DNA of 64,000 nucleotides from HXMU1420-2 sp017643305 (GTDB lineage Bacteria > Pseudomonadota > Alphaproteobacteria > Rhodobacterales > Rhodobacteraceae). The first letter of the stretch is position 1; each line of letters starts with the position of its first letter. Positions 52,646-61,094 of this stretch are shown here, piece after piece. The translations under genes were made by a program, and so were the position numbers. The stretch is from the NCBI GenBank assembly GCA_965217135.1, contig OZ244249.1, positions 2,728,001 through 2,792,000 on the forward strand, written 5' to 3'. The notes below the pieces were generated by a model. That model searched no databases and was not told the DNA's origin. It saw only the letters and a program-made list of their open reading frames with translations.

Positions 52646-54162
52646 GCATGGCCCCCCTTCGCCTTGAACAGTCGGCGGAACATGTCCTGCACGTCCTTGC
52701 TGTCGAAGCGGCCAAAGTTTTCCACTACCTTGTCGCGTTCATCTGTCTGGCGCTGGTGAAGGATCGCGATCAGCGCGCCGATGGTCTGGGCAATCGCGGT
52801 AAACCGGTCACGTCTCATCCGCCCGTGGGTATCCAGGAAGTCGCGCAGGCTGTCCTGCTGGACAGAATAATCATTGAACAGTCCCAGATTGTCCTGCAAC
52901 CGCTTCAACGCCTTAATCAGCGCCTTGGTATCTTTTCTCGGGAAATATGGAGCGAAGAACTCCATCAGATAGCGCAGCTTTTTACAGTGAATGCGCAGGT
53001 CATGCACCTCTTCATCCTCTGTGCTGGCATCAATGGCACGGGCGATCTTGCAGACCTTGCGATAGCGTTTCCAGATCAGCCGCCGGGCATAATCAATACC
53101 CGGCTGCATTGCCATCGGGCCGCGCTGCAGCCTGTCTGGCTGGATAAACAGCGCGCCAAGCTCATCGATTTCCCGGTGGTATGCCGCCGACCGCAAATGC
53201 CGCGACAGGCGCGCCAGTTCCTTGGCCCGTTCGATTTGGAACACGTAGAACATCGCCAGCAGCCCGGGGCGCAGGCTGTCCGGCAGCATGTCGAAATACA
53301 GGTCCTTTTCCAGCATGTAGACATCCAGATCCCGCAATCGACCCGTCGGTTCCATCAGCGCCGAAAACCGCGCCTTCAGCTCCGCACTGCGCTGGTCCGA
53401 AAACACGCCGTGAAACAGGCTCAAAAAAGACCGGATCTTGCGCAGGGCCACGCGGTAGTCATGCAGATATTCGCTGTTGTAATCAGCCAGGATGCCGGGT
53501 TCAGTGGCCTGCGCCACCGGGATATGCGCCTTGATCAGATCGCAGGCGGCGTGAAACGCCGTATCCGTCGGCGCCAGAGGCACAAATAGCTTGGCCGAAT
53601 GCGGCGTGAACTCGGGGCACAACAAGGCCTGCGCATCCGCCACTTGCGGCTGGTTCTCCAACGCGCTGCACACCCGTTTCAGCGCCTTTCCGTAACCGCG
53701 CAGCCCCTGCGCCACCACCAGCGACATCCCCGCGCCCTGCCCCGCAGGCTGCAACACCAGAATATCCAGCCGCACCTGCGTTTTCCGCTCCCGGTCCATC
53801 GCAGCCCAGCTCTGATGCGTGGCTTTGCCGTCGGCCACCGGCCGCAGGCTGCGCAACGCGGACACCCCGTCCAGCGCCGCGCGCACCGGCCCATCATCGA
53901 TATCGGTCACGAATATCGCATCGCTGTCCTCCGCCTGCTCTAGCACCGATGGCCCGTCCGGCAACACCCGCAACACACCCCTCTGCCGCAACAGCACGCC
54001 GCCCATGCCCCGCACCGCCCCGTCAAACGTATCAAGCACCTCGAACCGGACCGGGTCCTGAACCGCCGTACGGGCCAGCTCAAGCTTGCCCAGCTGCCCC
54101 GCCAAAGCGTCGGCGGGCTCAGTGGTTGCCAAACAGAAAAAACGACCTGCAGTCTTGGTCAT
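52642..54162 (-). CDS. CHAD domain protein with degenerate CYTH-like N-terminus
   Basis: A 506-residue protein. The C-terminal half (about 200-500) is a CHAD domain: helical, with conserved His/Arg/Lys face (YLHDYRVALRKIRSFLSLFHGVF; EVHDLRIHCKKLRYLMEFFAPYF). CHAD domains bind polyphosphate. The N-terminal 150 residues resemble CYTH phosphatases (VLDTFDGAVRGMGGVLLRQRG) but lack the ExExK motif, so that part is probably inactive. It is translated into ParA by a 4-base overlap. Role in polyphosphate granule binding or positioning is suggested by these two genes together. Confidence 0.85.
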   Translation of the reverse strand: MTKTAGRFFCLATTEPADALAGQLGKLELARTAVQDPVRFEVLDTFDGAVRGMGGVLLRQRGVLRVLPDGPSVLEQAEDSDAIFVTDIDDGPVRAALDGVSALRSLRPVADGKATHQSWAAMDRERKTQVRLDILVLQPAGQGAGMSLVVAQGLRGYGKALKRVCSALENQPQVADAQALLCPEFTPHSAKLFVPLAPTDTAFHAACDLIKAHIPVAQATEPGILADYNSEYLHDYRVALRKIRSFLSLFHGVFSDQRSAELKARFSALMEPTGRLRDLDVYMLEKDLYFDMLPDSLRPGLLAMFYVFQIERAKELARLSRHLRSAAYHREIDELGALFIQPDRLQRGPMAMQPGIDYARRLIWKRYRKVCKIARAIDASTEDEEVHDLRIHCKKLRYLMEFFAPYFPRKDTKALIKALKRLQDNLGLFNDYSVQQDSLRDFLDTHGRMRRDRFTAIAQTIGALIAILHQRQTDERDKVVENFGRFDSKDVQDMFRRLFKAKGGHA

Positions 54163-54170
54163 ATGCGCCT

Positions 54171-54263
54171 TTATTTACCTTTGTTAAGATAGTCGCGGAT
54201 CAGCTTTTCCAAAGTCTTCTGCACATTGATGTCTTCCTCAATGGCACAGATCGTCTGTGCCAT
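54171..54263 (-). CDS. possible 30-residue peptide upstream of the CHAD gene
   Basis: ATG at 54263 opens a 30-codon frame (MAQTICAIEEDINVQKTLEK... ending LNKGK) with stop TAA 54173-54171. It ends 8 bases before the CHAD start on the same strand. The central part is a good amphipathic helix. The first eight codons form one arm of a perfect 10-base inverted repeat with a three-base loop (54241-54263). A ribosome site is weak. The peptide may be real, or the frame may belong to a regulatory RNA. Confidence 0.4.
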   Translation of the reverse strand: MAQTICAIEEDINVQKTLEKLIRDYLNKGK

Positions 54264-54346
54264 TGAAGGTCCGGTTAACCCGCCGAAGCGATGTATTCTT
54301 CTTACGTTCGGAGTTGGGTGGATCCAACTTAACCATAGCATTCGTC

Positions 54347-54370
54347 AATGACGTTTGGACGTCATTTTTT
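54347..54370 (+). terminator. rho-independent terminator without an annotated gene in front
   Basis: AATGACGT (54347-54354), loop TTGG, ACGTCATT (54359-54366), followed by four more T. It points to the right on the plus strand, yet the genes to its left run left. A plus-strand transcript must therefore start near 54180-54300. The same TGACGTC/GACGTCA core recurs at 54380-54388, so an operator role is possible too. Confidence 0.55.
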
Positions 54371-54476
54371 CATAACTTAACGACGTCATACTGCCAGTCG
54401 CCGCCTGTTTGTTTCGGATTGCACCCGACCGGCCCGCGGCGCATCCTGCCCCTGACCTGACCAGAGAAAGACCAAA

Positions 54477-55427
54477 GTGGCCGCAGACGACGCAAATCCA
54501 ACCAAACCCTGCTGCGGCCCGGCGCGCGCGCCATCCGCTGCTGCTTCGGCGCCACCGCCGCCAGCGGCTACCGGCACGCGTCGCGAAAACCTGGTGCGTC
54601 TGCCCGGAGGCAAATCGCTGGTTGGCACCCCGCAGGAACAGATCCCGGATGATGGCGAAGGCCCGATGCGCAAGGTCACGGTCAAACCGTTGCTGATGTC
54701 TCCCACCACCGTCACCAACGCGGAATTCGCTGCCTTCGTGGCCGCCACCGGCTACGTGACCGAGGCCGAACGCTTTGGCTGGTCCTTTGTCTTCCGCGCG
54801 CAAGTGCCCGAGCGGCTGGGCCCCACGGAGGCCGTGCAGGAAGTGCAATGGTGGCGCAAGGTCGACGGCGCGAACTGGCGGGATATCAACGGGCCAGGTA
54901 CAGAGGCCGGGGCCTGGCACCCGGACCATCCTGTCGTGCAGGTATCCTGGTCCGATGCGCGCGCCTATGCCACGTGGGTTGGTGGGCGGCTCCCGTCCGA
55001 AGCCGAATGGGAACATGCCGCGCGCGGGGGCCTTGGCAATGTGGTCTTTCCCTGGGGCGACGACGAACCGGACGACACCACGTTCCTGCCCTGCAACATC
55101 TGGCAGGGCCGCTTCCCCGACCAGAATACCGCCTGCGACGGCTGGGAAACCACCGCCCCGGCGCAATCCTTCGAACCAAACGGTTACGGGCTATACAACA
55201 TGGTCGGAAATGTCTGGGAGTGGACGGCCGACATGTACCGTATCCGGTCGCTGAAAAAACAGGTGCGCGAACGGCTCGCGGGCATGCGCAACTACCGATT
55301 GCTCAAGGGCGGGTCGTTCCTGTGCCATCGCAGCTATTGCTACCGCTACCGCATCGCTGCGCGCTCCGGCAATTCACCCGACAGCACCACAACGCACCAG
55401 GGTTTCCGAGTGGTGTGGGACGTTTAA
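54477..55427 (+). CDS. formylglycine-generating enzyme (SUMF1 family)
   Basis: A 316-residue enzyme. It has the FGE core and, unlike most SUMF1-domain proteins, the catalytic cysteines Cys283 and Cys288 in GGSFLCHRSYCYRYRIAARSGN, matching aerobic FGEs that convert a sulfatase Cys to formylglycine with copper. The upstream part (residues 40-100, SLVGTPQEQIPDDGEGPMRKVTV) and DHPVVQVSWSDARAYATWVGGRLPSEAEWEHAARGG also fit. The frame begins at GTG 54477, and the N-terminus carries CCGP then Ala/Pro. No sulfatase gene is in the window. It is divergent from the CHAD/ParA genes. Confidence 0.9.
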   Translation: MAADDANPTKPCCGPARAPSAAASAPPPPAATGTRRENLVRLPGGKSLVGTPQEQIPDDGEGPMRKVTVKPLLMSPTTVTNAEFAAFVAATGYVTEAERFGWSFVFRAQVPERLGPTEAVQEVQWWRKVDGANWRDINGPGTEAGAWHPDHPVVQVSWSDARAYATWVGGRLPSEAEWEHAARGGLGNVVFPWGDDEPDDTTFLPCNIWQGRFPDQNTACDGWETTAPAQSFEPNGYGLYNMVGNVWEWTADMYRIRSLKKQVRERLAGMRNYRLLKGGSFLCHRSYCYRYRIAARSGNSPDSTTTHQGFRVVWDV

Positions 55428-55809
55428 GAGACCCGCACAGCCCAACAACCGGGCAAGACGGCTATTTCGTCTGCATTGCGGATCTGGATCAGGTGGCACC
55501 CATTAAGGGCACTATGCTTTCCTGTAAAATGAAACAATCGTCGTCAGCACTTACAAATCCAAATAGGGTCATTTGCTGAGAGAGGTTTTGTCGCTCATCA
55601 GTCGCATCAAGGCATGGATAACTCGAAGGACACCGAAGTGCCCTGGCGAGAAGATCATCAAAGACATCAAGCGTGCAAGTGAGTGCGCGGTTCAGCCACC
55701 TTGATGATATTGAAAGACAAGGATCATTGCCCTTGACCCCGGAAATCTTCTCAACTGCCGGGCCCGCCGTCTTGTTTGCGGGCCCAGGGGAAGAAGATCA
55801 GCAAGCGAC
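55428..55809. other. 382 bases without an intact gene
   Basis: This stretch between the FGE gene and the frameshifted HdeD-like gene is richer in A and T than the flanks. One short frame (about 55590-55706, ITRRTPKCPGEKIIKDIKRAS) has protein-like composition but no start or family match. It may be remnant sequence. No terminator or promoter is evident. Confidence 0.4.
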
Positions 55810-56309
55810 CTATGCCGCAGCGGCTGCATCTCCGTCGCGGCTGAATGCCATTGCGAGCGAAGATACCCCATCAGACAGACGCTGCACGCCCAGCAGTATT
55901 CCAAGCGCCGAAACAGCCGATACCGGCCAGTTCATGAAGATGATTACACCCACCGCCAGCGACGCTATCCCTGAGATGAGCACGAGCCAGAAAAAACGGC
56001 GATCTTCCATCGCGAAAGACAGAACCACTTTGGCTGCTCCTCCGCCGAGACAAAGGATAGCGATCATAGAGGTGAGTGCTATCATGCCCTTTAGCGGATG
56101 CCCAAGTATCGTAATGCTGAGATAGACAGCCAGCGCACCGAGCAAAATTGTCCATATTTTTGCACCAGCCCTTCGACCCGAAAGCCGGCAATGACTTGCA
56201 ATGCACCGAATATAATGAACATCCAGGCGACTATGATTGTTGCTAAACCACTGGCAAACACGGGGTTCATCAGAGCCAAAACCCCACCAATGATTGACAG
56301 CATCGCCAT
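55810..56309 (-). pseudogene. HdeD-like (DUF308) membrane protein, frameshifted
   Basis: The N-terminal part (frame ending near 56165, MAMLSIIGGVLALMNPVFASGLATIIVAWMFIIFGALQVIAGFRVEGLVQ) and the C-terminal part (KIWTILLGALAVYLSITILGHPLKGMIALTSMIAILCLGGG...LGVQRLSDGVSSLAMAF) are in different frames. They meet at a run of five A (56157-56161, T on the given strand); six would restore one 167-codon frame. Intact HdeD-family proteins have six helices and about 180 residues. This is either a real one-base deletion or a homopolymer sequencing error. Confidence 0.75.
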
Positions 56310-56415
56310 CAGTATCCAAATGAATTTGTTGCCGATTTTGGTATCCTCCCTTTTGTTTCTTCAATGAGGCACAAAGGTTGGCATTGTGGCAACGTTTTCC
56401 GTTGTCGTTTCCAAT

Positions 56416-56616
56416 CTAGTTAAAAATCTGTGATGTATCGGTACTTCTTTTGATGACTACCTTGGGCTCTCTGCGATCATCTGGCGCCTTTTGTCCAATG
56501 ACTGCTTCTTCCCGGTCTGCGGACATCACTGGCCCAATTCCAGCGGTTGCGATGTTGCGGTTCAGTGGCGGCGGGAGGATGCCTTTCCGTTTAAGGCTGA
56601 AAAAGATATCAAACAT
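56416..56616 (-). CDS. hypothetical 66-residue protein
   Basis: ATG at 56616 is preceded at six bases by AAGGA, a good ribosome site. The peptide (MFDIFFSLKRKGILPPPLNRN...EAVIGQKAPDDRREPKVVIKRS) is basic, with no membrane helix or known domain. It lies just upstream of the HdeD-like gene (107-base gap) on the same strand. No family recognised. It could be a real small gene in a poorly conserved region. Confidence 0.35.
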   Translation of the reverse strand: MFDIFFSLKRKGILPPPLNRNIATAGIGPVMSADREEAVIGQKAPDDRREPKVVIKRSTDTSQIFN

Positions 56617-56908
56617 ATCAATTCCTTAACCGGGCTTAAGCCACCCACTCGTACCCAGCTGAATTCACGGTGAAATTAGCCCAACGCGATGCTTGCTCCT
56701 GATACCTTGAAGCAGACACGCTGCCAGTCGTCGTAGCCCCCCAATTACGTCAGATAACATGACCTAAAAGACACCTGCCGCCTGGAGTGTTATGCCGGGG
56801 GTCGGCAGTCTGATCCCAGTGACTGTGAAATGTATGGGGGTCCATTCGGCGGACCAGGCGCAACTTTATGATGATAGAGCCCTGATGCATTGAATTTTAC
56901 GGAATATG
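56617..56908. other. 292 bases without a recognised feature
   Basis: Between the 66-residue frame and the tRNA I find no open frame with a ribosome site, no hairpin with a T-tract and no copy of the tRNA 3' end. The base composition is mixed. Confidence 0.4.
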
Positions 56909-56994
56909 TGGTGCCCAAGGAGAGACTCGAACTCTCACGCCCGTGAAGGCGGGGGATTTTGAATCCCCTGCGTCTACCATTCCGCCACTTGGGC
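56909..56994 (-). tRNA. tRNA-Leu(CAA)
   Basis: The reverse strand from 56994 reads a full class II tRNA of 86 bases including the encoded CCA. The acceptor stem GCCCAAG pairs with CTTGGGC (then A and CCA). The anticodon arm is GGGGATT-CAA-AATCCCC, so it reads UUG leucine codons. The long variable arm (GCCTTCACGGGC region) and T-arm GAGAGTTCGAGTCTCTC are present. It is single here. A region poor in genes lies on its 3' side, a common place for integration. Confidence 0.95.
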
Positions 56995-57159
56995 CACGAG
57001 CCGATCTACTACCGAAGCCCGTTGAGCACGTCCAGCCCAAAGCGATTATTTCAATGCCAGTCAAACCCGCTGGCTCTGGAGTCCCCAGACAAGTTTTGTT
57101 AGTCGATACGACAACAGCGCCGTCATCGCGCAAGAGCAAAATATCCAGGAGATGGTTCA

Positions 57160-57774
57160 ATGGCAGCGGGCCTCCATGAGAACATGGCGATTTCGCAGCG
57201 GCTCCATTTACTGGCCTCGGACGCAAAAGGCGATGCGGTCGAACTGAACTGGGTTTTGTCCGAGCTTCATGAACGGGCCTTTGGTCTCTTTCTGCTGGTT
57301 CTTGCCCTGCCCTGCTGCATCCCATTTCTATACGGCATTCCGCAGATCGTCGCCCTACCGCTGATGTTTGTTTCGGTCCAGATCGTGCTGGGCCGCAAAA
57401 CGCCCTGGCTGCCAAAAAAACTTGGCGCGCGGACAATCTCGACCGAAGGTTTGCACAACCTTGAGCGCCGTGCGGAACCTTGGCTTGTACGGATAGAAGC
57501 GTTCGGCCGCCCGCGTCTGAGCGTTTTGACCCACTCACCGGCAGACCGGGCCGTGGGCCTGGCGCTGATCCTCTTCAGCGCGTCGATCATGGTGCCCCTG
57601 CCCGGCACCAACACCGTGCCCGGCTTCGCGGTTGTGATTGTATCGATGGGCCTGCTGCAACGGGACGGTATTTTGGTGATCCTAGGCGCTATCCTGGGTA
57701 CCGCCTGGATCGCCACCCTGGTATTTGCAGGCGTTTCTCTGGCCAGCCTGATCAAAGGCTGGATCGGCCTATGA
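57160..57774 (+). CDS. exoD: exopolysaccharide synthesis protein ExoD family
   Basis: A 204-residue inner-membrane protein. AGGAG at 57147-57151 supports the ATG at 57160. The family pattern LALPCCIPFLYGIPQIVALPLMFVSVQIVLGRKTPWLPKKL in the N-terminal half, and FSASIMVPLPGTNTVPGFAVVIVSMGLLQRDG in the second half, identify ExoD. In Rhizobium ExoD affects exopolysaccharide and alkaline growth; the mechanism is unknown. It is separate from dsbB by 53 bases and in the same direction. Confidence 0.9.
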   Translation: MAAGLHENMAISQRLHLLASDAKGDAVELNWVLSELHERAFGLFLLVLALPCCIPFLYGIPQIVALPLMFVSVQIVLGRKTPWLPKKLGARTISTEGLHNLERRAEPWLVRIEAFGRPRLSVLTHSPADRAVGLALILFSASIMVPLPGTNTVPGFAVVIVSMGLLQRDGILVILGAILGTAWIATLVFAGVSLASLIKGWIGL

Positions 57775-57827
57775 CTGGCCGTGCTGAATTTTCGTCCTTA
57801 ATCTATACTGACTGAAATGAGGTCACC

Positions 57828-58292
57828 TTGACGCGAAAAAACCTGGTTGTGATTGCCATGATTGGCTCTGCCCTCCTTCTGCTCGGCGCATTTGCGTTCC
57901 AGCATATCGGCGGGCTGGCCCCATGCAAAATGTGCATCTGGCAACGCTGGCCGCATGGCGCGGCTATTGTGATCGGGCTGACCGCGCTGGCCCTTCCAGT
58001 AGCGCTGCTGCTGCTGGCCGGCGCGCTGGCGGCGGCCCTGACCGGCGCAATCGGCGTCTACCACATGGGCGTGGAACGTGGCTGGTGGAAGGGGCCGGAT
58101 ACCTGCACTTCGGGCGATATTTCCAACCTGTCCTCGGACGATCTGCTGAACCAGATCATGTCTGCCCCGCTGGTCCGCTGCGACGATGTCGCTTGGCAGA
58201 TGCTGGGTTTGAGCATGGCCGGCTGGAACGCGGTGATTTCGTTTGGTCTGGCTGTGATCTGGTTGATGGCATTGCGGATGCCACGCAGCTGA
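57828..58292 (+). CDS. dsbB: disulfide bond formation protein B
   Basis: A 154-residue inner-membrane protein that re-oxidises DsbA with quinone. It has four helices and two periplasmic cysteine pairs: Cys33-Cys36 (APCKMC, before IWQRWPH) and Cys93/Cys118 (DTCTSGD; VRCDD). The start is TTG 57828, with GAGG 5 bases upstream; no ATG is in frame nearby. It would help make disulfides such as those in LptD. The HNH gene converges on it. Confidence 0.9.
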   Translation: MTRKNLVVIAMIGSALLLLGAFAFQHIGGLAPCKMCIWQRWPHGAAIVIGLTALALPVALLLLAGALAAALTGAIGVYHMGVERGWWKGPDTCTSGDISNLSSDDLLNQIMSAPLVRCDDVAWQMLGLSMAGWNAVISFGLAVIWLMALRMPRS

Positions 58293-58375
58293 GGGCAACG
58301 CCGGAGGTGACCCGGCGACACCGCTTTGTTTGCAGATCAGAAATGAAGTCTGGGTCGCTGAGCGCCTAAACGCAA

Positions 58376-58960
58376 TCAGGCGTCCAGCTCCGCATCCCAA
58401 TACAGAAAATCCATCCAGCTCTCATGCAGATGGTTCGGCGGGAACTTGCGGCCCACATTGCGCAGCTCCTCCGCCCCAGGGCGCCGTGGCGGACGCCGCA
58501 GCGACATGCCCGCACGGTGCAGCGATTTTGAGCCTTTCTTCAGGTTGCAGGGCGAACAGGCCGCCACCACATTTTCCCAGCTCGTCACCCCGCCCGCAGC
58601 CCGTGGCACCACGTGGTCAAAGGTCAGATCGCCCTTGCGCCCGCAATACTGGCAGCGGAATTCATCCCTCAAAAACAAATTAAAGCGCGTGAAGGCCACG
58701 CGCTTTTGAGGTCTTACATAATCTTTCAGCACAACGACCGACGGTATTCGGATCACCGTGCTTGGGCTGCGCACCACCTCATCATATTCGGCCACGATAT
58801 CGACCCGGTCCAGCCAGGCGGCCTTGACCGCCTCCTGCCAGGGCCACAGCGACAGCGGGTAATAGGACAGTGGCCGGTAATCCGCGTTCAGTACCAGCGC
58901 CGGGTGCTGTTTCAGCGCGGATGGCGCCCTGACAAATTCTGTCCTGAAATCTCCGTTCAT
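58376..58960 (-). CDS. HNH endonuclease family protein
   Basis: A 194-residue protein. The HNH nuclease core is at about 99-146: FRCQYCGRKGDLTFDHVVPRAAGGVTSWENVVAACSPCNLKKGSK, with CxxC...CxxC zinc ligands and the D-H pair. The N-terminal segment (ALVLNADYRPLSYYPLSLWPWQEAVKAAWLDRVDIVAEYD) matches a conserved chromosomal HNH family found across proteobacteria. The biological role is not settled; it is not next to a methylase, so not a restriction system. Confidence 0.88.
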   Translation of the reverse strand: MNGDFRTEFVRAPSALKQHPALVLNADYRPLSYYPLSLWPWQEAVKAAWLDRVDIVAEYDEVVRSPSTVIRIPSVVVLKDYVRPQKRVAFTRFNLFLRDEFRCQYCGRKGDLTFDHVVPRAAGGVTSWENVVAACSPCNLKKGSKSLHRAGMSLRRPPRRPGAEELRNVGRKFPPNHLHESWMDFLYWDAELDA

Positions 58961-59174
58961 AGACTCCGTCCCTGCCCTGTCTGCCCGTTTTCGCGGCCCC
59001 AGGGCGGGAACCCGCCCCGTCGTTCAGGTGACTATATCTCGTGTCTGGCCCCTGACAAGCCTTGATTTGCCACCATATCTGGCGATTGGTTAGGCCATTT
59101 CCATGACAATGCGGTGACGGGTATCCACATGTCCCCACGCTTGCGGCCTCCGCCTCGGCCCGCTAGGGCGGGGC

Positions 59175-59738
59175 ATGACCCGCCTTGTCCGCTTCAACAA
59201 GCCATACGATGTGCTGCCGCAGTTCACCGACCGTGGCACCAACACCCCGCGCCAGACCCTTTCGGACTACATCGACTGTCCCGGCATCTACCCTGCCGGG
59301 AGGCTCGACCGCGATAGCGAAGGGCTGATGCTGCTCACCGATAACGGCCGCCTGCAGGCCCGCATCTCGGACCCCAAGCACAAGATGGCCAAGACCTATC
59401 TCGTTCAGGTCGAAGGCATGCCCGATGAAACCGCCTTTCAGGCTCTGCGCAACGGCGTAACGCTCAAGGACGGGCCCACCGCCCCGGCCCTGGCCGAGCC
59501 CATCACCGAACCCCAAGACCTATGGCCCCGCACTCCGCCGATCCGCGTGCGCAAGTCTGTACCCGACAGCTGGCTGCAGCTCTCCATCACCGAAGGCCGT
59601 AACCGGCAAGTTCGCCGCATGACCGCTGCGGTGGGCCACCCCACCCTGCGCTTGATCCGTTGGCGGATCGGGGATTGGAGCCTGGACGACCTGCCGCCCG
59701 GCCAATGGGACACGGTCCCGCCGCCTGGAAAGCGCTGA
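59175..59738 (+). CDS. rluE: 23S rRNA pseudouridine synthase, RluE family
   Basis: A 187-residue enzyme, shorter than RluB because it has no S4 domain. FNKPYDVLPQFTD at the start, the catalytic AGRLDRDSEGLMLLTDNG with Asp, and TEGRNRQVRRMTAAVGHPTLRLIRW identify RluE, which modifies U2457 in 23S rRNA. Divergent from the HNH gene. A strong terminator follows at 59810. Confidence 0.88.
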   Translation: MTRLVRFNKPYDVLPQFTDRGTNTPRQTLSDYIDCPGIYPAGRLDRDSEGLMLLTDNGRLQARISDPKHKMAKTYLVQVEGMPDETAFQALRNGVTLKDGPTAPALAEPITEPQDLWPRTPPIRVRKSVPDSWLQLSITEGRNRQVRRMTAAVGHPTLRLIRWRIGDWSLDDLPPGQWDTVPPPGKR

Positions 59739-59809
59739 CCGCCCCATTTTATGTTCAAAACACCTCAGGGGGAATTTGCCGCGCCCCCAACCAAGGGGGC
59801 AGCGCCCCA

Positions 59810-59834
59810 CCCCTCCCACCGGGAGGGGCTGTTT
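59810..59834 (+). terminator. rho-independent terminator after rluE
   Basis: CCCCTCCC (59810-59817), loop ACC, GGGAGGGG (59821-59828), then CTGTTTTA. An additional stem GCCCCC/GGGGGC (59783-59800) precedes it. It ends rluE transcription before the convergent cyclophilin gene. Confidence 0.75.
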
Positions 59835-59878
59835 TAATTCATGAAATCCGCCGGAATTTCCCAAACTCCGGCACGTCC

Positions 59879-60442
59879 TCAATCTGTCACCGTGACCTTT
59901 TTCATCATGTCCGGCGTACCAATCACAGATCCGTTCGGACCTTCGCCGCGCTTGATGGCATCGACCACCCGCATGCCGTCCGTCACGCGCCCCACAACAG
60001 TGTACTGCCCGTTGAGGAAATAGCCCGGTGCGAACATGATGAAGAATTGCGAATTGGCACTGTTTGGGTTCTGCGACCGCGCCATGCCAACGACGCCCCG
60101 GTCATAAGGCACTTTGGAAAACTCCGCTGGCAGATCCGGCAGCTCCGACCCACCGCGCCCGGCCATCCGCATGGAAAACCCGGCATCGGTGCTGTCCCCG
60201 AACTCCACGTCACCGGTCTGAGCCATGAAGCCATCGATCACGCGGTGGAACACCACACCATCATAGGCGCCATCGGCTGCCAGTGCCGCGATCTGGGCCA
60301 CGTGTTTCGGGGCCACGTCGTCCAGCAGGTCGATCGTGATCATGCCATTAGCCTCGCCCGCGACCTCGATCTGCAGGCCGGTGGCCAACGCCGGCCCAGC
60401 CAGCAGCGACAGCAAAACCGCCAGACTACGCATCGGCGGCAA
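59879..60442 (-). CDS. periplasmic peptidyl-prolyl isomerase, cyclophilin type
   Basis: A 187-residue cyclophilin with an N-terminal signal peptide (about 1-21, ending ALA). The catalytic core has VVFHRVIDGFMAQTGDVEFGD, and FSKVPYDRGVVGMARSQNPNSANSQFFIMFAPGYFLNGQYTVVGRV, including the conserved Arg, Gln and Phe. It would help fold periplasmic proteins. It begins 17 bases before the end of the cytoplasmic cyclophilin gene, so the two are read together. It resembles PpiA. Confidence 0.92.
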   Translation of the reverse strand: MPPMRSLAVLLSLLAGPALATGLQIEVAGEANGMITIDLLDDVAPKHVAQIAALAADGAYDGVVFHRVIDGFMAQTGDVEFGDSTDAGFSMRMAGRGGSELPDLPAEFSKVPYDRGVVGMARSQNPNSANSQFFIMFAPGYFLNGQYTVVGRVTDGMRVVDAIKRGEGPNGSVIGTPDMMKKVTVTD

Positions 60443-60932
60443 CCTTAACGCTGATCATGCGGTCCGGGCTGACCGGCGGCTCACCACGCACAATTGCGTC
60501 CACATACTCTATCCCTTCGATCACGCGGCCATAGACCGTGTACTGACCGTTCAGGAAGTGGTTGTCGCTGAAATTAATGAAAAACTGCGAATTCGCGCTG
60601 TCGGGATGCTGCGACCGCGCCGCGCCCAGCGTGCCACGATCATGCGGCAGCTTGGAAAACTCGGCTGGCAGATTGTCATATTCCGAGCCGCCGGTCCCGG
60701 CCATACGGATGTTGAAATCGCCTTCCATGTTCCCGTTCTTGACGTCGCCGGTCTGGGCCATGAACCCGTCAATCACACGGTGAAAGCAGACATTGTCATA
60801 GGCGCCGTCACGCGCCAGCTGCTTCATGCGCTCAGCATGTTTTGGGGCCACATCGGGCAAAAGTTCGATCACAACGGTGCCGTCTTTCAGCTCCATCAGG
60901 ATGGTGTTTTCGGGGTCTTTGATCTCAGCCAT
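60426..60932 (-). CDS. cytoplasmic peptidyl-prolyl isomerase, cyclophilin type
   Basis: A 168-residue cyclophilin with no signal peptide (MAEIKDPENTILMELKDG). Catalytic residues lie in VCFHRVIDGFMAQTGDVKNGN and FSKLPHDRGTLGAARSQHPDSANSQFFINFSDNHFLNGQYTVYGRV. It corresponds to PpiB by location and size. Its gene is the first of the pair. It is about 160 bases from the divergent pgk start. Confidence 0.92.
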   Translation of the reverse strand: MAEIKDPENTILMELKDGTVVIELLPDVAPKHAERMKQLARDGAYDNVCFHRVIDGFMAQTGDVKNGNMEGDFNIRMAGTGGSEYDNLPAEFSKLPHDRGTLGAARSQHPDSANSQFFINFSDNHFLNGQYTVYGRVIEGIEYVDAIVRGEPPVSPDRMISVKVAADA

Positions 60933-61094
60933 GGGGCTCTCCGTTCTTCAGGCGTTGCCGCGTTACCTAAGGCCGCGCGGGCCAATTGCCAAGTGACGCA
61001 TTGACGGTAAGCCCGGAAGCGGTGAAAGAGCGCACGTGTGGTTTGGCGGTTGGCGCACCGTTCGGAGCATTGGAAACAGGACAGGAGCAGGCAG

